From Pseudopyrenochaeta lycopersici (lineage: Eukaryota > Ascomycota > Dothideomycetes > Pleosporales > Pseudopyrenochaetaceae): a DNA stretch of 37,689 nt. Below the pieces are notes generated by a model. It worked only from the letters and a program-made list of their open reading frames with translations, was not told the DNA's origin and made no database searches. The stretch covers positions 1-37,689 of the forward strand of contig NHZP01000134.1 of NCBI GenBank assembly GCA_003313425.1, given 5' to 3'. Every line of letters begins with the position of its first letter. The stretch's first letter is position 1. Of the stretch, positions 1-11,910 are shown in pieces. The translations under genes were made by a program, and so were the position numbers.

Positions 1-649
1 TTTAACATATGCGGCCTGGTAACAGACTAAACGGCACTGCAGTGACCAGTACTAGGATTAGGATAGGTTTGCTTCTTTGAAGCATTCCAAAAGCCTGGAT
101 ACATTTTAATAAACATATTATGCGAGCAAATTTGCGGTTGTTGACACCGTAAGAAGTGATTTAAAGGAAAATTATGGGCGTAATTATGATACGAATCACC
201 TACTCAAGACTCTTGAAGAGCCATCGTCGTGGAAAGTCACCCGAACATTATGACAAGGGTCTCTCCTAATCTGAAATGTCGTAAAAAGGTCCTAAATCCG
301 GTTTTGTATGCGGTGAGGTCTCGCAAGGATCGACCCATGGGGTTAAGAACGACTTGGCACCTCCACCTTCAAAAATCATGCCTCGGTCATCGGTCAAGCT
401 TCTGATTCGATGCTTGCCTGTTCAACCTAGAAAACTGAAGTTCTCGTGAGAAAAAATGACAAAGTTCTAATGAAATTCTCTCGAACAGGTGCGAATCCAC
501 GAAGTTACATTGAATATTGTGCGATTCATGTGCTACATTACATGGGTACTCTAGAACAGGCTTGGCATGGAAAGGGCAAGTACATAAGGCAGGCTTAATC
601 AACGTTGTAATTCGAATAACAACATATAATTCTCATATTCAGTCTTGAA
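1..649. other. Left-end spacer, no gene recognised
   Basis: I see no coding segment with recognisable family signatures here. Short open frames on the - strand lack homology that I can name. The last 100 bases are AT-rich and would hold the promoter of the oxygenase relic that starts at 650. Confidence 0.4.
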
Positions 650-1964
650 ATGTCTCTGGGAGCTTTTTCTTCGGAAAATTCACCAATGGCGCTGGAAGGC
701 TTGCTCATTTTCCTCGCACAGCATTATGTTTTTGTTATCTTTGTTCTCGCCTATCTATTGCTCGTTCGATGGCTTAGATACAAACGTGCCATCAAGATCG
801 CGTTTCCTTATTCACAAGGCAAGAGACAACTTTCAAGCATGAGTACGAAAGAGGCTTTCGAGATTACGACACAGCTCCAATCACTTGAGTTTCCCTACGC
901 GATAAATAAGGCTCGAAGTGTTGCACTCCTAAAGGTAATTGCTTTCAACTTTGGGATTGAATTGTTGCTGATAATATTAGGCTGGTGGAATTCCTACTAT
1001 GTCAAAACTCTTCGCCGTTACAGGGCAAAACAACGTTAGAAATGCGGGAAGGCGGCGGTAGATACAGAGATTCTGCTACGCGAATCGCAGGTACAGCCCC
1101 GGAGTCTGAGCGCTATAGAAACGCTGTTGCGCGAATGAACTATCTTCATGCGCGTTACCGAAAAGCAGGAAAGATCTTAGACCTGGATCTCCTTCATACG
1201 CTAGGCGATGGAGCGCTTGAGATTTTGCACATCATTGACAATGAAGAGTGGCGAAAGCTCAGTGACGTCGAGAAATGCGCAGTGGGCGTCTTCCACTATA
1301 ACCTCGGCGAAGACCTGGAGATTCCATTTACGCCCTTGAAAAGCTCTAGGATAGGATGGCACGATGGGTTGCATTTCGTCACCGAACTGATTGAATGGAC
1401 GAAAGAGTATGAGAAGCAAGTGGCAATTCCAACAAATACCGGGGACCAATACGTCCGTGTATATGTGGATTCGGCTACGAAGAAAATGGGGAAGGTCGCT
1501 ACAATATTTCTAAGGAAAGTTGTTGGTTCAGACCTAGATGACACAATGCGAAGAAGTCTCTGCATAGAAGCTCCGGTCTGTTCGTGTCAGCATTACTCTT
1601 CACTATTAAGAATAGCGCAAAATCTTCCTTCGTCACCTCTCTCTGCCTCGCCCCGGATTGCTTGCCTACCAAGCCCGTCTCCAGCTCTCTAAATGCCGAG
1701 GGCCTGTATAACTTCAACCACGGAGGCTTCCAGCCGTGGTACATCCAACCTAGCTTCTGGTCGACCTGGAGCCTTCGTGCCATCCTTCTGAGGATGTTTG
1801 GTGCCCGAAAACCTGGTAGCAAAGGCGACAGGTACAAACCAACAGGATACGATCTCCAGACAATTGGGCCGCCTCCACAAGAGGGCAAGGGTTTCGAAGA
1901 GATGAGAGCATCAGTTGAATCCATAAATATCAGGGGACTCAAGGGTGCCCTTTTTCTGGAATGA
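650..1964 (+). pseudogene. mpaB/mpaB'-type ER-bound oxygenase relic (frameshifted)
   Basis: The conceptual protein resembles the fungal ER-bound oxygenase family MPAB/Lcp (formerly DUF2236), haem-type oxygenases anchored by an N-terminal membrane helix; some act in oxidative cleavage of terpenoid chains. Exon 1 (650-934) encodes a hydrophobic helix at about residues 18-44. An intron at 935-980 (46 bp, GT...AG, branch-like GCTGATA) restores a frame that continues into the family sequence. Recognisable blocks follow: RMNYLHARYRKA, LLHTLGDG, GVFHYNLGEDLEIPF, DQYVRVYVDS, GSDLDDTMR and, near the C-terminus, GLYNFNHGGFQPWY and PGSKGDRY. Three one-base frame breaks interrupt it, near 1055, 1101 and 1575, each explained by loss of a G. 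No internal stop is needed otherwise, so this is either a young pseudogene or a gene with assembly indels. The substrate cannot be told from sequence. Confidence 0.72.
935..980 (+). other. Predicted intron in the mpaB-like relic
   Basis: A GTAATT donor directly follows an AAG codon, and the acceptor is ATTAG before GCTGGTGGAATTCC. Removing 46 bases joins ...VALLK to AGGIPTMSKLF, which fits the family. The branch site would be GCTGAT about 11 bases before the acceptor. At 46 bp it is near the lower limit for ascomycete introns. Confidence 0.6.
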
Positions 1965-2552
1965 AGCAACGGAAGGAGTTTGATCCTCGTATAGAGTAAT
2001 AGAAGGGACACAGGTGCAATAGAACTCCGATCATGCTGAAGAAACGACGAGAAGAACGAGTGAATACTTTAGGGAAACGATCAAGCATAGCAGCATTCCC
2101 TGTCGCAACAAAGAAAGCGTGTACGCAGCTATATTCGCTGTACGGGCGCTGAGTTCCTTGTTTCAATTACTCGTAAAGCCCAGATCAAAAGTCATAGCTT
2201 GTTCGCAAGGTGTACATCATTTGAGGTTTTCCGCAGTCATCCGTTTTACTCCTCTTGGACGACCCATGGATTTTAATATAACCTATAGGAATATTATATT
2301 AGGAATGAATGTTTACTTAGCGTCCCGCTGTGTTAGTCCTGTTCAATGCCACTTAGGAGTGAATATAAGGCCAGTTTCGAAAACTTGATGATTAATAATC
2401 AGACCTCGGCGTTGACCCACACTGATCTTTAGAATCAGCCTCTCCAATGTGATGCAGCTACGCATCTTAATATTTGTATGTAACGACGTCTTAATATATT
2501 TGCCTATTCAACATTTGCATAGCTGCCAAAAAAAAAACAGAAGCCGACTGAG
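1965..2552. other. Intergenic spacer between two relics
   Basis: No recognisable gene. The stretch contains AT-rich segments (2270-2310, 2470-2520) and a run of A at 2528-2537 shortly before the ATG at 2553. It probably held the 3' end of the first gene and the promoter of the second. Confidence 0.4.
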
Positions 2553-4086
2553 ATGGACGACCCTTCAGGAATTCTCGTTGAGGCGGAAGCTTTGATGACT
2601 ACGGCGGGTGGATTATGGACTCTCAATTTGACTTGGAGATGGGCTCACCTTACCTATTAGCTCATGGGAATGGTATACCGGTTGCAGATGCATCAACTGA
2701 TATATTTATTCCAGAAGCAGGCGAGTACAATGTTTGGGTTAGAGCAAAGGATTGGGCTTCCGGCCATCCGGGGCGATTTACTCTCGCTATTGATGGAAGA
2801 CCGCTCCAAACTGTGTTCGGTTCTAATGATAAAGACTGGACCTGGCAGCTGGGAGGAAAGGTCTACCTTTTAACTGGTACTACGCGATTGCAGTTGCACG
2901 ATCTTACCGGATTCTGCGGAAGATGCGACGCGATATTCCTCACCCGCGACCGCAAAGCTCCTCCTGAGGGGTGCAGACGAAACGGTACGGGCATGGCGAC
3001 GTAAGCTCCGTGGACTGCCTGATAAACCTGTTGATGCAGGGCATTTTGATGTCGTGGTCTTGGGAGGTGGAGTGGTTGGGTCTGCAGCTGCGCTCGCGGC
3101 CGCTCGTCTTGGGGAACGTGTTGCTCTCGTGCATAACCGTCGTTATCTTGGAGGAAATGCCAGTATTGAGATCGGGCTCCGTCCACGCGGTGTTACAGGT
3201 CCGTTCATTGAAGAGTTGTACGAAAGAGAATCGAATGGGGACTTGAGTGCAATGCGCTTGCTTGATGCTGAGCCAACAGCGAAGGTCTTCCTGGAACATA
3301 CGATTTACAGGTCTACGAGTTCAGAAGACTGCAGGATTATCTCAATTGACGCGCGGGATGCCTACAGCGGAAAGGAACTGCGATTCACAGCACCAGTATT
3401 CATCGATTGCTCAGGGCGGGCTTTGCTGGGTGGCTTCGCCGGCGCAGAGACTTTGTATGGCCAGGAATCACAAGCAGAGTACAGAGAGAAGCTTGCACCA
3501 AAAATTCGCGATGAAACACACCATGGAAATACTGTTTTCTTCCGTACGAAGGAGAGCGACTCGCCTGTTTCGTTCCCTGATGTACCATGGGCTACCAAAG
3601 TGGCGAAAGACTTCTGACCTTCGGGGCCAGCTCACAAAGCCCGGCATAGAAAACGGACCAGGGCCAATGGTAGTCCCTCCAGACCCCAGCGTCCGCCGAC
3701 GCATGCAGAGACCACTCACGCATTTCTGGGAATACGGACAACGGCTTGATCCATATATGCAGGGAGAGCACATCCGCGATCATCTACTTTGTGCCATATA
3801 TGGTACTTTCTCCAATGTGAAAATGATGGAACCTGAGAAGTACGCTAACCTGCAACTTGATTGGGTGGCTTTCGTTCCAGCGCAGGGCGAGTTCCGCAGA
3901 TATAAGGGCGACTACGTGCTCACTGAAACTGACATCCGTACACACAAGCAATTTCGAGATGCCGTAGCCAAGAATCGGGGTACATTTTATTTGCATTACC
4001 CACCTGCAGCTGGCGCAAAGTACGACTTTCGGCTTGATTATTGGGAGTGGGACGAAAGGGACGGGAAAGACTATGACATACCATTT
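2553..4086 (+). pseudogene. FAD-dependent oxidoreductase relic, frameshifted and truncated by a retrotransposon
   Basis: The reading begins at ATG 2553 (MDDPSGILVEAEA) and gives an N-terminal beta-rich accessory region (SPYLLAHGNGIPVADAST, GEYNVWVRAKDW). It is followed by a dinucleotide-binding fold with VVLGGGVVGSAAALAAARLG at about 3050-3110, and by GGNASIEIG and FIDCSGRALLGGFAG. This matches the FAD_oxidored group (PF12831-like) with an N-terminal carbohydrate-associated-looking domain; the reaction is not known to me. Three frame breaks (near 2593, 2972 and 3615) need indels to join the family sequence. The last readable block is DYWEWDERDGKDYDIPF, which ends exactly at the left LTR at 4087. 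The rest of the C-terminal FAD-binding region is absent from the window, including beyond the right LTR. Confidence 0.75.
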
Positions 4087-4209
4087 TGTTAGCCAACACG
4101 GTTAGCTCCTCACGTGCTCTGTTATATAAGCATCCACAGGGTATATAGTTCCCTTGTGTCTCATTTGATAGGAATCAACCTAGTTCCTCCTGCCTGCTGC
4201 CCACCAACA
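4087..4209 (+). repeat. Left LTR of the copia element
   Basis: The repeat is 123 bp, begins TGTTAGCC and ends CCAACA. It contains a TATA-like segment (TTATATAAG near 4123). It abuts the broken oxidoreductase reading frame directly. Confidence 0.95.
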
Positions 4210-4220
4210 GTTATGAGCCC
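4210..4220 (+). promoter_or_regulatory. Primer-binding site (initiator tRNA-Met half-molecule)
   Basis: GTTATGAGCCC directly after the LTR is complementary to the anticodon stem-loop of initiator tRNA-Met (GGGCTCATAAC). Priming by a half-tRNA from this region is a known feature of copia-type elements. Confidence 0.8.
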
Positions 4221-4422
4221 GGTTTGCACCTCCTAAGCTACGCAACTCTGCACGAATATAGCTTTAGACGTGTAACTGATAACAACTACGTTTACCTTTA
4301 CCCGTTGTGTCTATTGACAGCTAGGTTAGCGTCAAAGACCTATATAGTTGATAAGTGTCGCTATTTAACTAGAACTATTGCTCTCTGTATAGAGATTAGT
4401 TTAGTGATTGATCACTAAGATT

Positions 4423-7400
4423 ATGATGTCGTACAACGACGCAGGAGTCACACAAGTGACTGTTTTACTGGATAAACTAGCTGACTAGGAGTCGTAGTTC
4501 CAGCTACGACGAGAGAAAGCTATCGTAGATGGTATTTAGAAGTACTATAATATCTTAAAACTAAAGAATAAGCTACTAAAGCTTAGAGAACTAACTAGAC
4601 TGTTACCTAGTAATATACGGCTAGGAGCGACAGAGATTAGCTAGCTAGACGCAGCTAAAAAAGTATTATACAGTAATCTCTTTTAAGACTAGAGATATAA
4701 AAGAGCAGAGTATATAAAACTTAAGCAGAAGGATAGTAAGCTCCTTCTTAATATTAGCTGTATGATTGCTGCTTAACACCTTTACCTTATTAGCGGAAAA
4801 GATAAGGCGTACGATTAACTAGTTACTCTTAAGAAGTAGTTTACGCTAACAGCTGCCTTACGAAGCAGAGAGCTAACTATTAAATATTAAGCTCTGCAGG
4901 ACAGTCCTTAGAGTTAAGATCTTAAGTAATAGCTTAACGACTAGATTTATATTACTAACTAAGGCGGGGAGGCAGGTCTCCCTAAAATAACAGGTTATTA
5001 AGCTTAAGAGGATTTCCTAATATCTATTAGGACGATTACCCCTAAATAGGCAGTATTGTCGCACTATAACCTTATTAAAAAGGAGACCTTAGATAAGATA
5101 AATAAGATTCAACCTCTAGTAGACTATATAGCTTAGTTTAGGGTCTATTATTAATAAATTAGGCCTAGTATAACGTCGCTTAGCACGTTTATAACACTTA
5201 GTGTTTTAAACAGAATAAACTAGAAGAACCAGAAGGACTAGAAGGAGCAGAGATTATTAAAATCAGCTCATAAGCCAGAATGTCTCTGCAGAGGTATGCA
5301 TTAGTATAGGGAGTACTAGTACCTATTTCCAGATCATCTAAAGAGACTAGAGAGCTTTTAACCTGTTAAAGCTGTATAGGATAGGATAGCTAAGGCCTTA
5401 AAGAACCTAGAGCAGGTTAAAAGGATTAACAAGCTCCTCGCTTGTTACGGCAAGAAAATTAAGGGCGTAGATAAGCTAATAAGCCTTGACAGTAGAAAGG
5501 AGAGCTAGGGGGCAGTTTTGCGACCTACAGCTTCTTCTCTATTACTTAGGTGCAACTAAAAACGCTGCTAACGATTATTAATTGATAGATCCTTAACCTA
5601 GGCTCAAACATCTATATATGCAATTTAAGGAGGTTTAGCTGGTAAGAGATAAGGTAGGCTACAGCCTAGGAAATAGTGCTTGCAGGAGACTTAATTCTAG
5701 CAATACAGGCCTGGGGAGAGGTTGTGTTTAAGGTTAATTAACTGTCTAGAATAAGTTAGATTAAGCTGACTAATGTAGCCCTTATAGAAAGCTTCTTTAC
5801 AAACGTTGTAAGCCTCTTAAGATGCCGAGAAATAGGCATTTAGTTCAACTTAGGACGAGATGTTATACAAGTAGCATCCGTTAAACGTTACATGCCTACT
5901 TAGGTATAGAGAAGGATACTAGATCGTTAATGCTGACGAGAACGATCGTCTAGTACTGAGTAGCTTTGCAACAGCTCTTTAACGAGCGTACAAGGTCTCA
6001 CGGGAAGATCGACGTCCAATTGCCGCATCTTATGTTGAAGCTTATAAGATGTTTGCACACGCGAGCAAGGAGGCAATTGATCACTTAAATGCAAACGTAT
6101 AAGGAATTAACTTTAAGTAAGGAGCTCGAGCACTACAGCTGCGAGAATGCGAGACCTGCATTAAGTTAAAATCGACAGCTTAGGTTAGCAGGCGTTAATC
6201 GGACGATTAAGCTACAAGGCCTTTCTATAGGATTATAGTTGATCTCGTACAGCTAATCCTAATAGGAGAAACGTGCTATAACGGAGATCGTTACCTCCTG
6301 CATGCTGTATGCGAGTTCTTAAGGTAGCATAAGGCGACGACTCTTGCTAATAAAACTACCTGTCGTAATAGCAGCGTTGTGAGCGCTGATAAATAAGATT
6401 GAACGCTAGTATAGACATACTGTTGTTGTCCTTAAGGTTGACGGCGATTGCGGGTACAGCTTACAGCTCTATAAGATTGCGAGGCAGGCTGGCCTTAAGG
6501 TTAAGCTTTAAGCCCCTAACACGCCTGAACAGCTAGGAGCTGCAGAGCAAGCAGGGAACGTGATTATAATAAGAGTAAGATTACTTCGAATAAGGCAGGA
6601 CTGCTAAAGTTGCTGTTAAATAAGCTAGCAGTTACAGCAGCTCGAATCGTCAATATCACGCCTACTAAGTCAATCGCATGGAAGACGCTATATGAGCTAG
6701 TCTATGGCAGGCAGCCTTCAGTTGCTACTTCTCACAGATAGGCTGTAAAGCCTATATCCTGAATAAGAAGCTAAAGAAAGCAGATAAGCTTAAGTCTTGT
6801 ATATTTATAGGATACCTTACAGGGTACAACTTAATAAATATCTTCTATATCTAGCTGCTAAAGAAGAGCCAGGTAATACGCGTGAGAGACGTGATATTTT
6901 AGAAGAATAGCTTTTTTAATAACTACAAGAAAGCTGAGAGAGAAGCTATCGTACGAGAAGATATTGACTATCTTAACATACCTTAGGTACAGGAGATAGA
7001 GGCTAATTAAGAGATACTGCAGAACTAGAGGCATCAGCTTAACGATAAGACAGCTCGTTCTACAGAGATAGCTGAAAATAATATAGTAGCAGAGTTCTAT
7101 AAGGACTGGGCTTTCTACTAACACTAGAACTATTAGATTATAGTACTGTACTACCTTAATAGGAGGCAGGCGATAATAGAGAACTAGACTAAGCTACAGA
7201 GCTAGTAGAATAAGTTAGTGCTGAAGATTAAGGCACTAAGGAACAGGTTTAAGAACAGCTGCTTAATGAGCTGCAGACACATTATAAGGATAACACGTCT
7301 ACAGTTACAAGTAGACTAGATGGACCAAGTAGGCCAGATGGACCACTTAGGCCAGCTGCAACAGGCAGGCGAGGCTGACTATAAAAGCTACTATCTGAGT

Positions 7401-9340
7401 AGCCTAGAGGATAGAGTAATACAGACAACTATGTACCAGATCGTTAGCAGAATAATGCACCAAAGATAGCTAATCTTACTGTTAGAAGTAGCAGTAATAT
7501 TATAGAAGGGAAGAGAGCTAGGAGGCTAGCTAACTAGGCCCTAGCTACATACTACAGAGCATTTGCAGTAGCATTAAATCTAACAGCTCCTTTAAAGCTT
7601 ATAGGTGAGATGCCTAGGTTAAGGCTATATCGTAACTAACTACTAGAGCCGCCAAAGCGATAGAAGGAAGTAAAGGATTATCTATTTAGTGCTGAGTTTA
7701 GAGAGGCAGCACGAGAGCTTAACAGCTGCTAGTTAAAAGATTGCTTTAAGCGTACGGAGGTTACTGTAAAACAGCAGATACTAAGGTTCTACCCTAAATA
7801 TAGGTGTTCTTATATAAGTTTAACGAAAGACGGGTACCTATATAAGTTTAAGGCGCGTATATACATACAAGGAGACCTGTAGGAGGCATAGGGTAAGACA
7901 TATACTGCAATATTAGCTATTAAGGTCTTTTAATCTCTTGTAGTATTAGCAGCAGTATTTAACCTAAAGATGTTTTAGTTTAACGCCCTAAACACCTTTC
8001 TTAACGCTTAACTACTACGCAAGATATACTATTATACGCCTAAAGGGTTTATAGATAATTTAGCGAGCTTCTTAAGCTTTAGTAAGCGCTCTATAGCCTT
8101 AAGGAAGCACTACTGCTGTAGTACTAGGAGCTCTTATTAACCTTAAAGAAGCTTAGGTTAAGGCCTGTGCTAGGAGCACCGTGCCTATACATAAACAACT
8201 GTCTAATTATCTTTTTCTATGTGGACGATATCGTTGTCCTCGTCCATCCGCTTAATATAAGCTACTACTAAACGTTTAAGCAACAGATACTTAGAACGTA
8301 CGAGATCTGTAAGCTAGGCGAGCTGAAGTAGTTCCTTAGTATCTGTGTAATCCGCGAGGAGCTTACTTAATTAATCTACCTAGCACAGGACTCATTTATT
8401 AATAAGATCGCAGCGAAATTTAATCTTAAGGGAAACACAAGATACCTAGATATACTACTAAGGGACAACGTCCTCCTGCCTTCAATAGAGGAACTAAGTG
8501 CTGCTTGAACACAAAAGTATCAGTAACTAGTTAGCTTACTAGCGTATATCTTAACCTCGACGCGACTAGACGTCGCGAGAGCGCACTTAATCCTTGTACG
8601 CTACCTACAGAATCTAGGGCAAAAGTACCTGCACGCTGCCAACTATGTGTGAGATACCTAATAGGCATAAAGCACCTAGCTATTCGAGCGTTAGGGGACA
8701 TCCAGCACAGCATAACTAGCATTACATCGCTAGCTTAGCAGGAGCTAGACTAAGAACCTCTCTTTTATAGTGTATTAGATGCGGCCTTCAGATAAGCTAA
8801 AACTCGCTGAAGCTCTTAAGGCTACATCTTTAAACTATATAGACTGCCTATTAACTGAAGGTAACAGTCTAACGATTAGTTATAAAATCAACTACTGAGG
8901 CTGAGCTGCTATCTCTATCCCTTGCAGGATTAGAGATGAATAGTGGTAACGCTTCTTTTAAGCTATTTAATTTGACTCTAAGTTTACACTAGCACTGTGT
9001 GTGATAACTAGCAGACTGTCTTAATTGTAATAAAGGCAGTTAATAAGCTTCAGACAAGCTGAAGCATGTGGACGTACATCATCATTGTTACGTCAGGAGG
9101 TAGCAGAAGGCAGACTGCAGGTAGACTAGAAGGCTACTACAGAGATGCCAGCTGACGGCCTTATAAAGATCTTAGTCGATAGAAGCACGCTGACTTTGTA
9201 CGCCAGCTAGGACTAAGTGACCTATCAAGGATTCGAGAGGAATCAGAGAGTACTGCTCTTAGTCTGCAGGACCTGGGGGGGTGGTACTACCAACTACAGT
9301 AGAGGCAGATGCTTAAGGACCTTCATTTACAGCTTTCGTT
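4423..9340 (+). pseudogene. gag-pol of the copia element (dead)
   Basis: If TAG/TAA are read as Gln, a coherent polyprotein emerges. It begins at ATG 4423 (MMSYNDAGVTQVTVLLDKLA). A zinc knuckle-like C-x-C-x3-H block lies near 5280-5320. The GAG-pre-integrase block (HASKEAIDHLNANV) is near 6060-6100, and the integrase core (FYRIIVDLVQLI, CYNGDRYLLHAVCEF) near 6220-6320. Reverse transcriptase runs from about 7650 (AILAIKVF, GFIDN) with an intact YVDD box at 8218-8229. An RNase H block (DAAF, GYIFKLY) is near 8775-8845. Frames shift more than once. The loss pattern, C to T mainly before A, is typical of RIP. Confidence 0.85.
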
Positions 9341-9359
9341 GCTCTCATTCACTTAAGCT

Positions 9360-9368
9360 GGGGGGGTG
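9360..9368 (+). promoter_or_regulatory. Polypurine tract of the copia element
   Basis: Seven G followed by TG lie immediately before the right LTR, the expected place for plus-strand DNA priming. Confidence 0.65.
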
Positions 9369-9491
9369 TGTTAGCCAACACGGTTAGCTCCTTACGTGCT
9401 CTGTTATATAAGCATCCACAGGGTATATAGTTCTCTTGTATCTCATTTGATAGGAATTAACCTAGTTCCTCCTGCCTGCTGCCCGCCAACA
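9369..9491 (+). repeat. Right LTR of the copia element
   Basis: The repeat is 123 bp, the same length as the left LTR, with five transition differences. The sequence to its right is a different, - strand coding relic rather than the missing part of the oxidoreductase. Confidence 0.95.
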
Positions 9492-9494
9492 GTT

Positions 9495-10462
9495 TTTTAA
9501 ACTTGTCCTAATCCTTAAATATTTCCGTGTTGTCTGCGTTAATAATTCCTTAGTCTATGTATTGCTCTAGTTAAGGCGTGACCTAGTCTAGCGCCTTACT
9601 TGTAAGGTAAGTTAATCGCGATAGGTGCCTTATTACTTTCGTTAATGTCCTTATAGAGATAGAAGTACAGGTTGAGTTAGAGTAACTATCCTTTTAGGTG
9701 TTGTTAGTTACCGCTGAACGTAGTAGGTTTGCTAATTAGACAACCTTTAGTAGTTACGGTTAAAGAGTCGGGGGTAGCTACGTATTCGCTAGGGCTGCTT
9801 ATCTTAAGCGTAATTAAAATATTAAAGATCTAATTAAGTAGTTATAATATAAAGTAACTGGTGTTAACTAGTTAATATCTTTAGAGTATTCTATAGATGT
9901 GGCAGGCTAGGTTAAAGGTAGAAGTATTAAATAGTAGTATACTCGTAAATTGTCTAAGTTAATTATAATGTGCTATAGGGCCACATTATATAAGTCTATA
10001 TACATGGTTGTCTTATAGGATTCCTATAAGGCCCCCTCTAGGATTTCTGGGTTTGTCTCCGTCCTATAGGATATAGTCCGTCTTAGCGTGGGTTTCTTGG
10101 GATCACGTGACCCTGGCGTCATTAGTTGGTTCAGAGGCTCGGCCTCCCCGTTGGTCGTCCGTGCCTCCTCCCACATCCTCATAACCGCCGCCTTCCACTT
10201 CCTGTTCGTAACACCTAGCTTCTAGCGACGCTTTTTCTGAACTGTATTAGAAGTAGTTATTGTCTTTCGCGCAGATTTACTAGCTAGATCCTTTACAGAT
10301 ACAGTATCTAGAGTAGGGTTAGGAACAATTAAAGGTAATTGTTCGTATTAGTAGGCTATTTTCACCTAGAATAGTCTATCTGCGTGATCTAGCATATAGT
10401 ATTGGCTATCAGAGGCTATTCAGACGTACTCACTGCCCTCTTATTCTAAGGCTGCGGGATTA
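9495..10462 (-). pseudogene. Stop-ridden coding relic of an unrecognised repeat
   Basis: Reading the - strand from about 10462 downwards with TAG/TAA taken as Gln gives roughly 320 codons with no TGA and a protein-like composition. Recognisable stretches are RRYNPAALE, DSQYYMLDHADRLF, YEQLPLIVPNPTLDTV, NRKWKAAVMRMWEEART and TSISIRTLTKVIRHLSRL. All interruptions are TAG or TAA, as expected if CAG/CAA codons suffered CpA to TpA change. It runs right up to the copia right LTR. I do not recognise the family; a transposon protein is likely because RIP acts on repeats, but this is inference. Confidence 0.55.
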
Positions 10463-11208
10463 TAACGTCTTTGAAACCCAGAGCATGTAGCTGAACATGA
10501 GAGAGGGGCTCAGCCGCTTTGGGTTGCATGCCATATAGCCCCTGAGATGCTCAGGAATCTTTTAGGTAACAAGAAAAACAGGTCTATTAGCCCCTACCAG
10601 TCCCACGACATGACCTATGCTCTTTATTGTGACAACGAGACAGACCGCCACATGGACTTCGCCTTGTCACATACTAGATCATCGATCCCTCCTCAGTTAT
10701 GAAGCAACACCTTATTTTTTGTTATTCTGATTAATAATGTACAGCATGCGACTGTACGGTTCTCTACTGTATACCCCGGATCTTGTCCTGCTTTTACTAT
10801 TACATGAAACTATAATAATAGTTAGCTGTAACCGCTATGAGCAGTTTGGCGTACTGTACGAGCATTTTGAGTGCGTGAGTAATGAGCAGCGCGTTCTGGG
10901 TAGCAGTTGCCATCGGACCGTAATAATTTTCCTAAAACGGTGATCAGTTAAAATATGAGGTAAAATCACTAAATACTATGAGAACTGGCCCATGACCGAT
11001 GAGCGCGTGGCTGCGGTCATGTAGATTGGGTGTTGGCTTTTATATCTGTTCGAGCTTGGATTGCACCATGCGGGCGACTTTACGTTGTGCGTCTTCGAGT
11101 ATATTTCCCATAAACTCACTCCAGAGAATGGTGCCACTAGATACGGTACTAATAACCCTAATAAGTCTATTTCCTTTGCCAGCGCACCGTAGAGGATGGA
11201 GAGACCCG
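10463..11208. other. Spacer, no gene recognised
   Basis: No convincing coding sequence. Short open frames (for example 10737-10943) have no recognisable protein features. The part next to 11209 may be the 5' untranslated region of the LINE relic. Confidence 0.4.
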
Positions 11209-11910
11209 ATGGGAATCTCAACTCCCGAATGCGTGTCCTACCTTAGGGCCCACCGGCAGCCCCCAAAGGAGGCACAAGGAAGCCAAGCGAGAAGGGCTCG
11301 AGGCCCAGCAGGCGCTACGAACACGAACTGTCACACGACTCTCAGCGCAGAGCGAAGGACAGACCCTTGTTGTGCAAGCCGCACAGCGAACCATCCGCGC
11401 AATTGTCGAGCATACCGCACCACAAGCAACGCAGAATGAACTGCCTCTATTCCCAACTGCAGGGGCCCTGGACCACCTGTACGCGGATGAGACAACGATT
11501 CTGTTGAATTAGGCAGACTGATCGAGAGCCTCACGAAAGCCATAGCACAGGCAGAGCAAGATCATCACTACTCATAATTAGCATCATCGAAGGCATCCGA
11601 ACCGAGCTCGTAGACATCAAAGCGGAACAACAGTGCCTACGGAACTAGAATTATGAGCTCCAGGACGTGGTCCACTCCCTGCGAACGCAGCTGTCGGTCG
11701 CGGCCAGCAGTGGCCCGGCAGGATCGAGGGACGACCCTTTCGCGCACGACGAGTTCCAAAAGCACGAATAGCGAGATTACTCGGGAGATGGTGATTGTCA
11801 TCAGCCGAGCTAGTGAGGGAACGGCAGAGAGGGCAGCAAACACAGAAGAAGCCAAAAATGCCATCCAGCAGGGCATGGACGGAGTCGAGAAGACTGGCCG
11901 GAGCTGAGGT
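11209..11910 (+). pseudogene. Tad-type LINE ORF1 relic
   Basis: An ATG at 11209 gives MGISTPECVSYLRAH, close to the usual start of fungal Tad1-clade LINE ORF1 (gag-like) proteins. In shifted frames this continues as QTLVVQAAQRTIRAIVEH, then IIEGIRTELVDIKAEQQCL and NYELQDVVHSLRTQLSVAAS, the coiled coil typical of these proteins before the nucleic-acid-binding part. Frame changes near 11300 and 11520 and a stop near 11647 break it. No reverse transcriptase follows, so it is a truncated 5' fragment. The Tad assignment rests on memory of the family start and coil and is moderately secure. Confidence 0.5.

Larger units (their letters stand above)
4087..9491 (+). mobile_element. Ty1/copia LTR retrotransposon, complete in outline but RIP-degraded
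   Basis: Two 123-bp LTRs (TGTTAGCC...CCAACA) flank about 5.16 kb of internal sequence. A half-tRNA primer-binding site follows the left LTR and a G7 polypurine tract precedes the right LTR. The domain order gag, zinc knuckle, GAG-pre-integrase, integrase, reverse transcriptase, RNase H assigns it to the Pseudoviridae-like copia order. Nearly every in-frame stop is TAG or TAA where CAG or CAA is expected, so it cannot encode its proteins. The LTRs differ at 5 of 123 positions, all transitions, with three fitting CpA to TpA on one strand or the other. The flanking 5-mers (cattt on the left, gtttt on the right) do not form a target duplication. Confidence 0.92.

Noticed and set aside
1499..2011. 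170-aa - strand open frame
   Set aside because: It overlaps the oxygenase relic, whose + strand reading has clear family blocks.
10737..10943. Short open frame of 68 aa
   Set aside because: No family features, no supporting context, and length expected by chance.
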